From assembly GCA_016929555.1 (NCBI GenBank), contig JAFGIO010000211.1, positions 1 to 48,785 of the forward strand: a stretch of DNA of 48,785 nucleotides, given 5' to 3'. The DNA comes from Deltaproteobacteria bacterium. GTDB lineage: Bacteria; Desulfobacterota; Syntrophia; Syntrophales; JAFGIO01. Below the pieces are notes generated by a model that did no database searches, was not told where the DNA came from, and saw nothing but the letters and a program-made list of their open reading frames with translations. How positions within the stretch are numbered: the first letter of the stretch is position 1; every line of letters starts with the position of its first letter. Made by a program: the position numbers and the translations under genes. Positions 16,408-25,577 of this stretch are shown piece by piece.

Positions 16408-17301
16408 TCAAGGTTCGGTCTTTTTCGCTCTCACCAGACAATGCGTTCCATGCACCCGCCCTACGATCTTGCCGGCAGGGTCTTTGAAATACATCTCCTC
16501 CAGTTCACGGGCATCCCAGTGATCGCAAAGTTCAAAGCCGTACCTCTTCAGAAACTGGCCGATTTCTCCTTTTTCGATACCAAAATGCCACAATTCCCCG
16601 ACTTTTGCCAGGGTCTCCATTGCGCCCTCTTCGCCGTAGTATGTGTCTTCACGGCGGATAACGGACGCATAGACATAGTTAAAGACAACCTCGCTGCCCG
16701 CTCCGGCCAACGCATGAATCGTACGAAATGTTTGATCGACCGACCGGGGCTGGAGATACTCCAGCACGCCTTCCAGGACAAAAAGGGTTCTGTCGTCATT
16801 TGTGAACCCGGCCTGATCCAGCTTTGCAGGGAGGGATTCCCTGTCGAAATCGATGGGAACAAACACCACGTTGGGAGGGATCGTAAGACGCCTTTTCTGA
16901 TACTGCGCGAGCTTTGCTTTCAGGGTCGGGGGTACATCCAACTCGAATATTCTCGTCCGGTGCGCTTCCTTCTGAAATCGCAATGCCCTCGTATCAAACC
17001 CCGCTCCGAAGAGAAGTATCTGGGAAAACGAATCCGATAGGGCCTGTCTGAAAACAGCATCGATGTACTTCGTCCGTGCGATCACGTATTCATAGATCCC
17101 CTTTGCCGTGAGGGTTTTCATGAGAAGCCTTCCGAAGAGGGGGACCCGGATCAGCGAATTCAGAAAGCCGGGCAGCAGGGATAGTGCAGTCTGATCTTCG
17201 CTTCTATAATAGGGGTTTCTTTCAAGAGAGGATATCGCTCGGCAGAGGCACATCAATTCGGCAGTTCTCGATATTTTCGTCTCTATTCTTCGCTCTGACA
17301 T
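16408..17301 (-). CDS. SAM-dependent methyltransferase, leucine carboxyl methyltransferase (LCM/PPM1) family
   Basis: A 297-residue class I methyltransferase. The SAM-binding loop is 'LFGAGFDTRALRF' (97-109), preceded by 'ARTKYIDAVF' (75-84), the family's usual pair, and followed by the acidic strand end 'FELDVP' and by 'LEGVLEYL'. LCM family members methylate carboxyl groups; bacterial ones are often in natural-product loci or of unknown target. I chose the ATG at 17301 (MSERRIET), preceded by ACGGAG; the longer frame runs through low-complexity Arg/Lys sequence and overlaps the next gene. It lies 122 bases downstream of the isoprenylcysteine-methyltransferase-like gene on the same strand. 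The target is unknown. Confidence 0.8.
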   Translation of the reverse strand: MSERRIETKISRTAELMCLCRAISSLERNPYYRSEDQTALSLLPGFLNSLIRVPLFGRLLMKTLTAKGIYEYVIARTKYIDAVFRQALSDSFSQILLFGAGFDTRALRFQKEAHRTRIFELDVPPTLKAKLAQYQKRRLTIPPNVVFVPIDFDRESLPAKLDQAGFTNDDRTLFVLEGVLEYLQPRSVDQTFRTIHALAGAGSEVVFNYVYASVIRREDTYYGEEGAMETLAKVGELWHFGIEKGEIGQFLKRYGFELCDHWDARELEEMYFKDPAGKIVGRVHGTHCLVRAKKTEP

Positions 17302-17423
17302 CCGTCGACTCCGTCCAACCCTTGTCTCTGAATTGCCTTTGCATCTGGTCAAAGACCAGGACCGTACCTTCTCCTTGGATGCCGGTGGCGGTCTCGACTC
17401 TTGCAGAAGTACCCCCATTGTCC

Positions 17424-17924
17424 TTATTTGCTTTTTCCTGTTCGAGGTTCCTTTGCCGGTTTCGGCATCCACTTCCCCGTTCTCCTTTTATAGTTCCTGT
17501 ACTCCTCCTCGAACTTCGCTTCCAATAGTTCCTCTTCATAATTCGCGATGTAATTGTGGAACACGAATATTCCCACGGATGCTGCAAGGGCCAGTAGCGA
17601 TGCCGTGGAAATCGACAGCCCGAGGTAGGTCAGGATGCTTGCCAAATACAAGGGATGCCTTACATAGCGAAAGGCTCCGGTCACTATCAAGCGGGTTGGC
17701 CGTTCTTCGCGACTGACTGCCGCATGGCCTGATTTGAGAAGATATGTCGCCGCAATAAGCGTAAGAGCGAAGACGGCAAGCCGAAAAGACAGCGGAATAC
17801 AATCCGATAGGAAGGTCGATAGGTGCAGAAGAAACGAATCTCCTGCCCAGACTGTCAAAAAAACGACCAAAGACAACAACTGACCCGTGTCACCGAAGGG
17901 GTGCTCGCCGTTTTTCTCATGCAT
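17424..17924 (-). CDS. Isoprenylcysteine carboxyl methyltransferase (ICMT)-like membrane methyltransferase
   Basis: A 166-residue integral membrane protein with about four hydrophobic segments (near 15-37, 47-64, 95-106, 108-128). The ICMT/PEMT signature is present: 'VTGAFRYVRHPLYLASIL' (81-98) and the C-terminal 'EEELLEAKFEEEYRNY' (130-145) that helps bind SAM. Bacterial members methylate small lipids or unknown substrates. I chose the ATG at 17924 because GAGGGAGAAGG precedes it; an upstream ATG adds ten residues. It sits just upstream of an unrelated soluble methyltransferase. The target is unknown. Confidence 0.8.
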   Translation of the reverse strand: MHEKNGEHPFGDTGQLLSLVVFLTVWAGDSFLLHLSTFLSDCIPLSFRLAVFALTLIAATYLLKSGHAAVSREERPTRLIVTGAFRYVRHPLYLASILTYLGLSISTASLLALAASVGIFVFHNYIANYEEELLEAKFEEEYRNYKRRTGKWMPKPAKEPRTGKSK

Positions 17925-18001
17925 GGCTGCCTTCTCCCTCTGCCGGTTAACCATCGATTCACGCTTTTATGTCGCTTGAGGGTCGCTTGCTGTTTGCGTA
18001 T

Positions 18002-18982
18002 TCAACGTTGTTCGCTTTTCTTCCACTTCAGCATTTCAAGAAGGGAATCCCTGATATCCTTTGCAATACCTGTGAGGCCCGAGAAGGCTCCTTCCACCTT
18101 GCCCTTGGAAGCGTCCCACAAGGCCCTGGAGATTCGTGCAGTGCCGCTTTTGACGATCGATCCGAGGAGCTTCGCCGACTCGGCCGTAGCGGAACGGCGG
18201 AGGGACCGGCGGTCGGAGGCGACGAGATCGCCGCAGTAGCGTCTCGCGATGATTCCCACGCGAAGTGTAAGAAAAGCATTGGCGGCTCCCGTGAGGATCG
18301 AGGTGATGACGATGGATGCGGCGGCTTGGACGCTTGGAAAGGAAAGGCTCAAGGCGCCAAGGGCCGAAGAGAGGACGGGCTCGATCTGCTCGCTGATTTC
18401 AGACTCGTCGAGTTCGCCTGCTACGAAGGCCATGGCAGCCACATTGGCATAAAGATTGAGCAATTCGCGCAACGCCGGCCTTTGCGAATAGACCTTGGCG
18501 ATACGCCAAACCATCCGAAAGTGGGTTACGAGGACGAAGATCGTGTCCAGGCGACCACTCTGAGAGATGGCCGTGCTGACGAAGACGACCGTGGCGCTGT
18601 CCCGAATGATCCGGTCGCACTCGCGGCCAAGATCCTCCAGGGCCTTCTCGATTTCCATACGGCCCGACAGGTCGTATCCCTTCAAGCAGGTGTTTGCAGC
18701 CAACCGGTTTCGCAGGGCTTCAAGATATTGCGGGAATTTCGGATCCATTTCGCTCTGGGGAGGTGTGATCGGCTTCGGCAGCCTCAGGAAAAAAACAACG
18801 CCCGCAATGATGAAGGCTGCATAGAGTCCAAGCAAAAACCACAAGACGATCGTACCCAAAGCCGGGCTCAGGCGCGAGGCAAGCTCCACCGCCTGGGACG
18901 TCTGGTTGACGACGAAGAGAACAAAAAAGAAAAGGATGAGGGCGCTCACGGCGAGCGCCGCTGTTTTGATTGTCCGATACAT
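18002..18982 (-). CDS. DUF697-type membrane protein
   Basis: A 326-residue membrane protein: two N-terminal transmembrane helices (about 8-27 and 43-66), a soluble helical region, then a C-terminal part with 'RDSATVVFVSTAISQSGRLD' and 'THFRMVWRIAKVY', the pattern of the DUF697 (YcjF-like) family. A further hydrophobic segment lies near 215-240 ('SIVITSILTGAANAFLT'). DUF697 often accompanies a GTPase; here none adjoins it, so it could be a stand-alone relative. The ATG is preceded by AAAGGAC. It is divergent from the secretion ATPase gene. The role is unknown. Confidence 0.7.
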   Translation of the reverse strand: MYRTIKTAALAVSALILFFFVLFVVNQTSQAVELASRLSPALGTIVLWFLLGLYAAFIIAGVVFFLRLPKPITPPQSEMDPKFPQYLEALRNRLAANTCLKGYDLSGRMEIEKALEDLGRECDRIIRDSATVVFVSTAISQSGRLDTIFVLVTHFRMVWRIAKVYSQRPALRELLNLYANVAAMAFVAGELDESEISEQIEPVLSSALGALSLSFPSVQAAASIVITSILTGAANAFLTLRVGIIARRYCGDLVASDRRSLRRSATAESAKLLGSIVKSGTARISRALWDASKGKVEGAFSGLTGIAKDIRDSLLEMLKWKKSEQR

Positions 18983-19112
18983 GATGCACTTGTCCTTTGA
19001 TCCGGGACCGAAGTGTAGATGGGCTTGTCCAATGTGTCAAGAATTGATTAGTGGATTGGATTGATTCGATTCTTCGATCTCGGTTCCCGCCGCATTCCAC
19101 GTCGATCGGTCG

Positions 19113-19139
19113 TTGCTATCTTGCAGTTTGTGCTAGAAT
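19113..19139 (+). promoter_or_regulatory. Candidate sigma70-type promoter of the GspE/PilB gene
   Basis: TAGAAT (19134-19139) is preceded by TGC, an extended -10 element, with TTGCTA (19113-19118) upstream at a short 15-base spacing. It lies about 65 bases before the start codon in a divergent gap, on the strand of the ATPase gene. The short spacer makes the -35 doubtful; the extended -10 may act alone. Confidence 0.4.
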
Positions 19140-19203
19140 CCTGTATCAGAGTGGTCATGACATCCGTGAAGGGCATAGAGGCGTTCTATCGTAAAAGGAT
19201 ACC

Positions 19204-20931
19204 ATGAAGATTCCGGACAAGAAGCTGGAGGCATCCATCATCAAGCACGGTCTCGTCACCGCGCAGCAACTGGAGCAGGCGCGGGTTGAAATCAACCGGG
19301 CCGGCAAGAATGGTCCGTCCTTGCAAACCGTTCTTCTCAACCTGGGCATCCTGACCGAGGATGTCCTGTTGCGCATGCAGGCCAAGGAGCTCAATCTTCC
19401 CTATATGGAACTGGATAATCTCTCTCCAGAGCCGGAGATCGTGACGCTGCTTGCTGAAGATCTGTGTCTGGCCAAGGGCCTGATTGTTCTCGATCGGGAT
19501 GACAACGGTCTGCTTGTGGCTATGGAAAATCCTCATGATCACGTAACCCTGGAAGACCTCGGTAAGATCACACGGACGAAGATCAGGCCGGCCCTGGCCT
19601 CACGCGGTGCAATCCTGCGAAAGCTTTCCCAGTACCATGAACATTACAAGGTCAAGGTGGTGGAGAAGCTGCTTGCCGGCGTTAAGGACCAAGGGCTGCA
19701 GTTGACGGAATCCATGGGACTGGATATTCAAAACCTCGACCAAGTGTCCGAACAGGCTCCCATCATCAAAACGGTCAACCTCTTTCTGCTGTCCGCCCTC
19801 ATGAAAAGGGCGAGCGATATCCATCTCGTGCCGGACCGCAAGCTCATGCATGTGAAATACCGAATCGACGGCGTCCTGCAGGAAAGCCAGGCGCTGCCCA
19901 TCAGCATGGCGCCGTCCGTCGTTTCGCGGATCAAGATCATGTGCAAGCTGGACATCGCCGAGAAAAGAAGGCCCCAGGACGGCAGTTTTCACCTGAATAT
20001 CGAGGGACGTGAGATCGATTTCCGGGTGGCCGTGACGCCTACGATCAACGGCGAAAAGGTGGTCATGCGCGTTCTCGACAAAAGCGCCATGATGCTGGGG
20101 CTGGACCACCTGGGCTTCGGCGGCGAAACGCTCCACACCTTCAAGCAACTGATCCACAAGCCCAACGGCATCATTCTCATCGTGGGACCCACGGGCAGCG
20201 GCAAAACCACTACGCTCTACGCGGCGCTTCAGGCCCTCAACACCGGCGACAAGAACATCACCACGGTGGAAGATCCCGTGGAATACGAAATAGAGGGATT
20301 GACCCAAATCCAGGTCCACGGCGAGATCGGTCTCAACTTTGCGACGGTGCTGCGGTCCATCCTGAGGCAGGACCCCGATATTGTCCTTGTGGGGGAGATC
20401 CGCGACCTGGAGACAACGGAAATCGCCATTCGGGCCGCCCTGACGGGCCACCTCGTCTTCGCGACACTCCACACGAACGATGCCGCCGGTGCCGTGGCCC
20501 GGCTCACGGAGATGGGTGCCGAGCCGTATCTCATCGCCAGCAGCCTCCGCTGTGCCATGAGCCAGCGGCTGGTGAGGACCATCTGCCCCAAATGCAAGGT
20601 GGCCTTCGAGCCCTCTGTCGAAATGTGCAGACATCTTCAGAACCATGCGAAACCCCTTGCCGATGAGACAAGGATCTATCGCGGCGAGGGCTGCCGGCAC
20701 TGTTTTCAAACGGGATACCGCGGCCGCACGGTCGTCTCGGAGCTTCTCGTGGTCACGGAGGAGATACGCAGAATGATCATGAGGCGGGCCTCTTCTTCGG
20801 AGATCCAGACAACGGCCCTCGGCGAGGGGATGCAGACGATGTACAGGGACGGTATGCAGAAGGTCCTCCAAGGGGTTACGACCCTGGAAGAGGTCCTGGC
20901 GGTTTGCGAGGATGTCGATATCGGTTGCTGA
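19204..20931 (+). CDS. GspE/PilB-type secretion or pilus assembly ATPase
   Basis: A 575-residue cytosolic hexameric motor ATPase of the type II secretion/type IV pilus family. Order: an N-terminal GspE-N domain (about 1-145), a linker, then the motor: 'RASDIHLVP' (202-210), Walker A 'GPTGSGKT' (328-335), the Asp box 'TVEDPVEY' (354-361), Walker B 'IVLVGEIRD' (393-401), the His box 'ATLHTNDA' (420-427) and a tetracysteine metal site C461/C464/C497/C500. All motor residues are intact. AAAGGATACC precedes the ATG. No pilin, GspF/PilC or secretin gene lies in the window, so it is an orphan and its machine cannot be named. Confidence 0.92.
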   Translation: MKIPDKKLEASIIKHGLVTAQQLEQARVEINRAGKNGPSLQTVLLNLGILTEDVLLRMQAKELNLPYMELDNLSPEPEIVTLLAEDLCLAKGLIVLDRDDNGLLVAMENPHDHVTLEDLGKITRTKIRPALASRGAILRKLSQYHEHYKVKVVEKLLAGVKDQGLQLTESMGLDIQNLDQVSEQAPIIKTVNLFLLSALMKRASDIHLVPDRKLMHVKYRIDGVLQESQALPISMAPSVVSRIKIMCKLDIAEKRRPQDGSFHLNIEGREIDFRVAVTPTINGEKVVMRVLDKSAMMLGLDHLGFGGETLHTFKQLIHKPNGIILIVGPTGSGKTTTLYAALQALNTGDKNITTVEDPVEYEIEGLTQIQVHGEIGLNFATVLRSILRQDPDIVLVGEIRDLETTEIAIRAALTGHLVFATLHTNDAAGAVARLTEMGAEPYLIASSLRCAMSQRLVRTICPKCKVAFEPSVEMCRHLQNHAKPLADETRIYRGEGCRHCFQTGYRGRTVVSELLVVTEEIRRMIMRRASSSEIQTTALGEGMQTMYRDGMQKVLQGVTTLEEVLAVCEDVDIGC

Positions 20932-20955
20932 TTCGTTGTGAGCAACGTCAACCCG

Positions 20956-22857
20956 TCATCGCCACTCCAATCTTGTCAGTTTCATGTCGGGATCACCGGT
21001 CCCGAGCAGATCCTTGTCGATGAAACCCAGGAAAACCACCTGGATCCCGTGCCGGTAATCCGGATCGACCGGCGCACCGAAGGTAATAACCCGACCTTTG
21101 CCTTCCGGCCTGTCCGAAATCACCTCCAGCCATTCCAGACCGACCTTTGCCCGGATCGCATCATAGCGCGGGCCATACCGTTCTCCTCTGCCCCAGGGGG
21201 AGACGTGCAATCTCAGAAAAGCCGGGTCGGAGATGAAAAAAACGGCGAGGGGCTCCACGGTGCCGTTGCGCCAGTTCCATCCTTCGCCGTTGTGTTGGAT
21301 CGCGTGTCGGGCAGGATCGACGCCCTGAAGGTATTTCCGGGGGAGTTCGTAAAAGGGGCGTCCCGTTTTCGCGGCGTTGGAAGCTTCGGCGGCTGTAAAG
21401 GCATTCCTGTTGTGCCGGCTGCTGTAGAAACGATGAACATCGATGGCCAGCAATTCCCCCAAGAACCAAATTCCGAAAACGAAAAACATCAGAAATATCG
21501 CTCTGCCGTTTCTGTGCCGGTCGATCTTGTACTGCGGAACCAGCAATGGGCAGACGAAGAGGCAACCGATACCGGCCACGACGGCCGGAGCGAAATCGAT
21601 AAGATAGCGGGACGTAATGCCTGGGGTCCGGAGGTAGAAGAAGAAGAGGGCCGTGAAAGACAGAAAGGACCAGAGTCCGGTGCAGATGCACAGGGAAAAG
21701 GCCGATGAGGAATGCGACCGGGACTTCCGCCAATGTGTGATGCCTGCGGCTATCGTAAAAAGCCAGCCGAGGGTGAGCAGCATGAAGTAGGTCAGGTCGT
21801 AGGTGGTGAAGTAGAACCCGTGCCAGCGAAAGAGCCTCGACTGCCAGGGAAACAGGTCTCGGAGATACCAGGTTTTTGGCCAATGGTCGGGATGACCGAA
21901 CAGAAAGAGACTCCCGAAAAGATCCCCGGCGGCATCAATGAAAGAGGCGGCCTGGAAGGGATGTCCCATTCTCGTCGAAAACATGGGAATGATTCCCGGA
22001 TGGACATTCAAAGAGTGGCCGAACTCGAGAGGATCGCCGAAGCGGATCTCGTTGGTGAACAGCAGAAGAAGCACCATGGCCAGGGGTATCGAAAAGGCCA
22101 GGACCGATCTCCACCATTTCAGTTTCCAACCCCTGACGATACACCATGCCATGGCAACGGTCACGGCGCCGTAAAATACCGCCGTAGGCCGGATGAAGGG
22201 ACCGATGCCGGCCAGGACGCACAGAAACACGAACAGGGAATAGCTCGGCCTCTCCAGAAGATGAAAGAGGCCCAGCAGCAGGCAAATCGAAAGCAGGTAC
22301 TCGTAGGCGACGGCCTCCTCGTAGACGTTGAACCAGGTGAGGCACAAGGCGACGACGGGAGGAAAGGCAACGAACAGGACAAAGAGGGACACCGTCAGTA
22401 GACGGAGCGGGTGCCATTTCCCGGTCGAGGGGACCCCGGCGTCCCTTTCCAGACGGCTGAAACATCGGACGAGCAGGATCCGGTAGGCGATGAAGACGGC
22501 AACAGCCAGGATGAGGCAGAAGATGAGCCGGTCGGGAAAGGCATCCTGTCCCGGAACGGTCCGGGCGACGAGGTAAAAGGGAAGGCGAATTGCCGGAACA
22601 CCGAGCCCCCACACCTGGTGCAGGCCGCCGTCGTACCAGGCGAGATCGTACTGCATGTCGCCCGGACTGTCGGAAAGGGCCAACTCGCCCCGAAGCAATG
22701 CCTTGGTCTGATTAAGGTAATGGGTATAGGGCGAATACCAGTCGCCCAGTACGCCGATGATTCCGGTGATGCTGCAGAAGAGAAAACAAGAGGCCAGGAT
22801 CACGAGGAAGACGTCGCCATTGCTGCGGATATAGGTGTCGGCTCTCTTAAGATTCAA
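20956..22857 (-). CDS. Polytopic membrane protein, probable GT-C-type glycosyltransferase
   Basis: A 633-residue protein with about ten or more hydrophobic helices and a soluble C-terminal third. After the first helix come a long loop with 'WYSPYTHYLNQTKALL' and 'AWYDGGLHQVWGLG', a layout seen in lipid-linked-sugar-using GT-C enzymes, though a catalytic Asp/Glu pair cannot be assigned with confidence. The frame opens with a TTG that overlaps the upstream GT2 gene by 11 bases; no clear ribosome-binding site is visible, so the start is uncertain. Coupling to a dolichol-phosphate-mannose-synthase-like GT2 supports a role in sugar transfer at the membrane. It is convergent with the secretion ATPase gene. 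An unrelated function remains possible. Confidence 0.65.
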   Translation of the reverse strand: MNLKRADTYIRSNGDVFLVILASCFLFCSITGIIGVLGDWYSPYTHYLNQTKALLRGELALSDSPGDMQYDLAWYDGGLHQVWGLGVPAIRLPFYLVARTVPGQDAFPDRLIFCLILAVAVFIAYRILLVRCFSRLERDAGVPSTGKWHPLRLLTVSLFVLFVAFPPVVALCLTWFNVYEEAVAYEYLLSICLLLGLFHLLERPSYSLFVFLCVLAGIGPFIRPTAVFYGAVTVAMAWCIVRGWKLKWWRSVLAFSIPLAMVLLLLFTNEIRFGDPLEFGHSLNVHPGIIPMFSTRMGHPFQAASFIDAAGDLFGSLFLFGHPDHWPKTWYLRDLFPWQSRLFRWHGFYFTTYDLTYFMLLTLGWLFTIAAGITHWRKSRSHSSSAFSLCICTGLWSFLSFTALFFFYLRTPGITSRYLIDFAPAVVAGIGCLFVCPLLVPQYKIDRHRNGRAIFLMFFVFGIWFLGELLAIDVHRFYSSRHNRNAFTAAEASNAAKTGRPFYELPRKYLQGVDPARHAIQHNGEGWNWRNGTVEPLAVFFISDPAFLRLHVSPWGRGERYGPRYDAIRAKVGLEWLEVISDRPEGKGRVITFGAPVDPDYRHGIQVVFLGFIDKDLLGTGDPDMKLTRLEWR

Positions 22858-23584
22858 GGTAATTGTATTTCAAGATGCAGTGAAGCGCTTCGATACCGTG
22901 CCGGATCCTGATCTTCTTCCCTTCGGCCCGGCTTCTGCCTTGGTAGGATACCGGCACTTCCCTGATTCGTTTCCCGAGTTTCGCCACCTTCGCGGTAAAT
23001 TCCGGGCAGAAGCCGAATCCGTCTTCATCAAGATCGATTTCCCGGAGCAAATCCCGGCGGAACACCTTGTAGCAGGTTGCCTCGTCGGTCAAGTTCAGGC
23101 CCGAGGCCATGTTCGATGCCCAGGTGATGAGGCGGTTTCCCATCCTGTGCCACCAGGGGGAACCGCCCAGCGGGCGGTTCAGAAAACGGGAACCGTAGAC
23201 CACATCAGCATCGCCAGCGACGATGGGGGCGATCAGATGTACGTAATCCGCCGGGTCATATTCGAGATCGGCATCCTGCGGGATGATGATCATCCCTCTA
23301 GCCCGGGAGAAACCGGTCTTGAGGGCCGCCCCCTTGCCCCTGTTTGCCTCGTGTTCCAAAACCTGCACCCGGTCGTCCCGTCCGATCCAGCCCTTGATTA
23401 TTGCGGAAGTCCCATCGGTCGAACTGTCGTCTACGATGATCAGTTCCCCGACTTCAGGTTGGGCCAAAACCTTCGAAATGATGGCGTCGATGGTTCCCTC
23501 TTCATTGAAGACAGGCATGATGACGGAAACGGACGGGTGCGTTCGGTTTGGGAAAGGTCGCTTCTTGGGGGGTGCCCTGCGCAT
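22847..23584 (-). CDS. GT2 glycosyltransferase, dolichol-phosphate mannosyltransferase-like
   Basis: A 245-residue GT-A fold enzyme without membrane helices. It has 'SVIMPVFNEE' near the N-terminus, 'IIVDDSSTDGT', the metal-binding 'PQDADLEYDP' and 'GSRF', the order seen in DPM1-like synthases that load a sugar from a nucleotide donor onto a polyprenyl phosphate. I give the ATG (MRRAPPKK); a TTG 15 bases upstream follows AAAGGAG too closely. It overlaps the polytopic membrane protein gene, so the likely scheme is that this enzyme makes a lipid-linked sugar that the membrane protein uses. The sugar is unknown. Confidence 0.88.
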   Translation of the reverse strand: MRRAPPKKRPFPNRTHPSVSVIMPVFNEEGTIDAIISKVLAQPEVGELIIVDDSSTDGTSAIIKGWIGRDDRVQVLEHEANRGKGAALKTGFSRARGMIIIPQDADLEYDPADYVHLIAPIVAGDADVVYGSRFLNRPLGGSPWWHRMGNRLITWASNMASGLNLTDEATCYKVFRRDLLREIDLDEDGFGFCPEFTAKVAKLGKRIREVPVSYQGRSRAEGKKIRIRHGIEALHCILKYNYLES

Positions 23585-23731
23585 GTTCTTCTGTTTCAAA
23601 CTCCTTTCGTTTGAAGAGTATAGTGGGAGCCGGCCGGCCTGTCAACGATGAGCTCTCAAGTTGTCCGGGATTTCTGGCACATCGTCAGCCCGATCTATCG
23701 CTTGAAAGGTTTTGGAAAGGAGAACCGATTC

Positions 23732-24514
23732 TCAAGCCTCCGGTTCGCAGGTTGGCGGGGCCGTTTTCAGGTAACGGATGCCCGTACAGATCAGCACGAC
23801 GGCAAAGATGATCCGAAGACTGTCCTCATCGAAGACCTGCGCCAGAGAACCGCCGAGAAAGGTTCCCAGGAGGATTCCCGGTATGAGACCGGCGAGAAGC
23901 CCCTTTTCGACGTTTCCAAGCTCCCAGTGGGTATAGGCGCCCATGACGCCGGCCGGAACCATGGCGAGGAGAGAACTGCCCTGGGCCGTATGCTGGCTCA
24001 TTCCTGCGAGCAGCACCATGGAAGCGATAAGAATGGCCCCGCCGCCAATCCCCATCAGTCCGGAGATAAAACCGGTGAACAGCCCCGTTGCCAGAAGGAC
24101 GGCGGCCTTATGCCAGCCGTTCAGAACCCAGAGAGGTCCGCTAACATAGGGCTTGGCCAGCATGAGCAGGGAGATCAGTATCAGGAAAATCCCAAAGGCA
24201 TGCCTGAGCTTGCTTTCGGGAAGGCTGTTGCAGTAGCGGGCGCCAGATTGCGCCGTAAAGATTGCGGGCAGTGCGAGCAGACCCGCCGCTGCCATATCCA
24301 CGGAATGATGCAGCATGTACGTCGCCGTGCCCGCCAAGCCCGTGAAGACGAGGGCAACGAGGCTGGTTCCGTGTGCGCCGCTCTGTCTCAGCCTCATGAG
24401 GCCCACCATCAGCGGGACCATGACGACACCGCCTCCGAGCCCGACGAGTCCGCCAAAGGACCCAGCAAGTATGCCGATGAGGAAGCTGATCCATAGTGGG
24501 CTCTTGATCAGCAT
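23732..24514 (-). CDS. TSUP family permease (TauE/SafE-type exporter)
   Basis: A 260-residue integral membrane protein with about eight hydrophobic segments and the two homologous halves typical of the family. Each half carries a Gly-rich motif: 'GSFGGLVGLGGGVVMVPL' near the N-terminus and 'GLMGIGGGAILIASMVLL' in the middle. Members move sulfite, sulfoacetate, taurine-derived or other organic anions. Its ATG overlaps the epimerase stop in ATGCTGA, so the two are translationally coupled; it is the last gene of a three-gene run. The cargo may therefore be a product or substrate of the epimerase or acyl-CoA synthetase step, which is inference. Confidence 0.88.
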   Translation of the reverse strand: MLIKSPLWISFLIGILAGSFGGLVGLGGGVVMVPLMVGLMRLRQSGAHGTSLVALVFTGLAGTATYMLHHSVDMAAAGLLALPAIFTAQSGARYCNSLPESKLRHAFGIFLILISLLMLAKPYVSGPLWVLNGWHKAAVLLATGLFTGFISGLMGIGGGAILIASMVLLAGMSQHTAQGSSLLAMVPAGVMGAYTHWELGNVEKGLLAGLIPGILLGTFLGGSLAQVFDEDSLRIIFAVVLICTGIRYLKTAPPTCEPEA

Positions 24515-25527
24515 GAGATCCTTTCCACGCCGATGCCCGGCCGGTCGCTGAGCGTTATCTTTCCACCGACGATCTTCATTCCCTCGAAGGGATCATTGTT
24601 GATAAGCAGCGCTCCGTCCAGATCGGCCCAGTCGGCCAGAGGCGATAGATGCGATGCGGCGGATATGGCGCAGGAAGTCTCCGTCATGCAGCCGATCATC
24701 ACCTTCATCCCTACCGCGCGGGCATGGTCGAACATCTTGCGGGCTTCGTTCATGCCGGTGCATTTCATCAGCTTGATGTTGATGCCGCTGTAGACTCCCC
24801 TGACCTTCTCAATGTCGTCAAGCCGCTGCACCGCCTCGTCTCCTATCGTCGGTATGGGACTGTGTTCCGTGAGCCATGCCATATCATCGACCCGTTCTTT
24901 CGGCAAGGGCTGTTCGACGAAAAGAACTCCTTTTTCTTTGAGCCAGTGGATGAACTCCAGGGCAAAGAGCCGATCCGTCCAGCCCCCGTTGACGTCCACG
25001 CAGATCGGTTTGTCGCTCACGGAACGAACGGTTTCGATCATTTCCCGATCGCTGTCCCGCCCCAACTTCACCTTCAGGATCTTGTATTGCTGCGCCTCCA
25101 GCGTGTTCCGCCTGACGATATCGGCCCGGTCGATTCCGATGGTGAACGACGTGTAGGGGGTATCGTTCCGGTCGAGCCCCCAAAGGTCATACCAGGGGCG
25201 ATGTAGGAGTCTTCCGACCAGATCGTGCAGGGCGATGTCCACGGCCGCTTTCGCTGCATGGTTGCCCGGAGCCAGGGCGTCGATATCGGTGAGAATCGCT
25301 GCCAGATCGAAAGGGTTCCCGTAGATCGACAGATCGACTTTCGAGAGGAACGCGGCCGCGCTGTGGTGCGACTCGCCGAGGTAGGGCGGCAGGGCGGCTT
25401 CGCCGTATCCGGTGCGGCCGTCGTGTTCCACTTCGGTGAGCATGACAGGGGTGGCGCTGCGGGAATGCGAGGCGATGGTGAAGGTACGCTTCAGCTCCAA
25501 TGTGTAGGGCCTGAAGCGTAGTTCCAT
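24508..25527 (-). CDS. Dipeptide epimerase (enolase superfamily, L-Ala-D/L-Glu epimerase-like)
   Basis: A 339-residue muconate-lactonizing subgroup enzyme. The catalytic set is visible: K152xK154 ('LKVKLG'), metal ligands D178 ('CVDVNGGW'), E205 ('FVEQPL') and D230 ('PTIGDEA'), the second Lys K252 ('NIKLMK'), and the dipeptide-epimerase 'DLDGALLI' near 302-309. It would epimerize Ala-Glu or another dipeptide, possibly from murein recycling. I chose the ATG at 25527 because AAGGAGG precedes it. It follows the acyl-CoA synthetase alpha gene by 50 bases and overlaps the exporter gene. The exact dipeptide is not readable. Confidence 0.88.
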   Translation of the reverse strand: MELRFRPYTLELKRTFTIASHSRSATPVMLTEVEHDGRTGYGEAALPPYLGESHHSAAAFLSKVDLSIYGNPFDLAAILTDIDALAPGNHAAKAAVDIALHDLVGRLLHRPWYDLWGLDRNDTPYTSFTIGIDRADIVRRNTLEAQQYKILKVKLGRDSDREMIETVRSVSDKPICVDVNGGWTDRLFALEFIHWLKEKGVLFVEQPLPKERVDDMAWLTEHSPIPTIGDEAVQRLDDIEKVRGVYSGINIKLMKCTGMNEARKMFDHARAVGMKVMIGCMTETSCAISAASHLSPLADWADLDGALLINNDPFEGMKIVGGKITLSDRPGIGVERISC

Positions 25528-25577
25528 CGCGAATTCCTCCTTGACTACCCTGGGAAGGGCGTTTTGAGACCCCGTTT

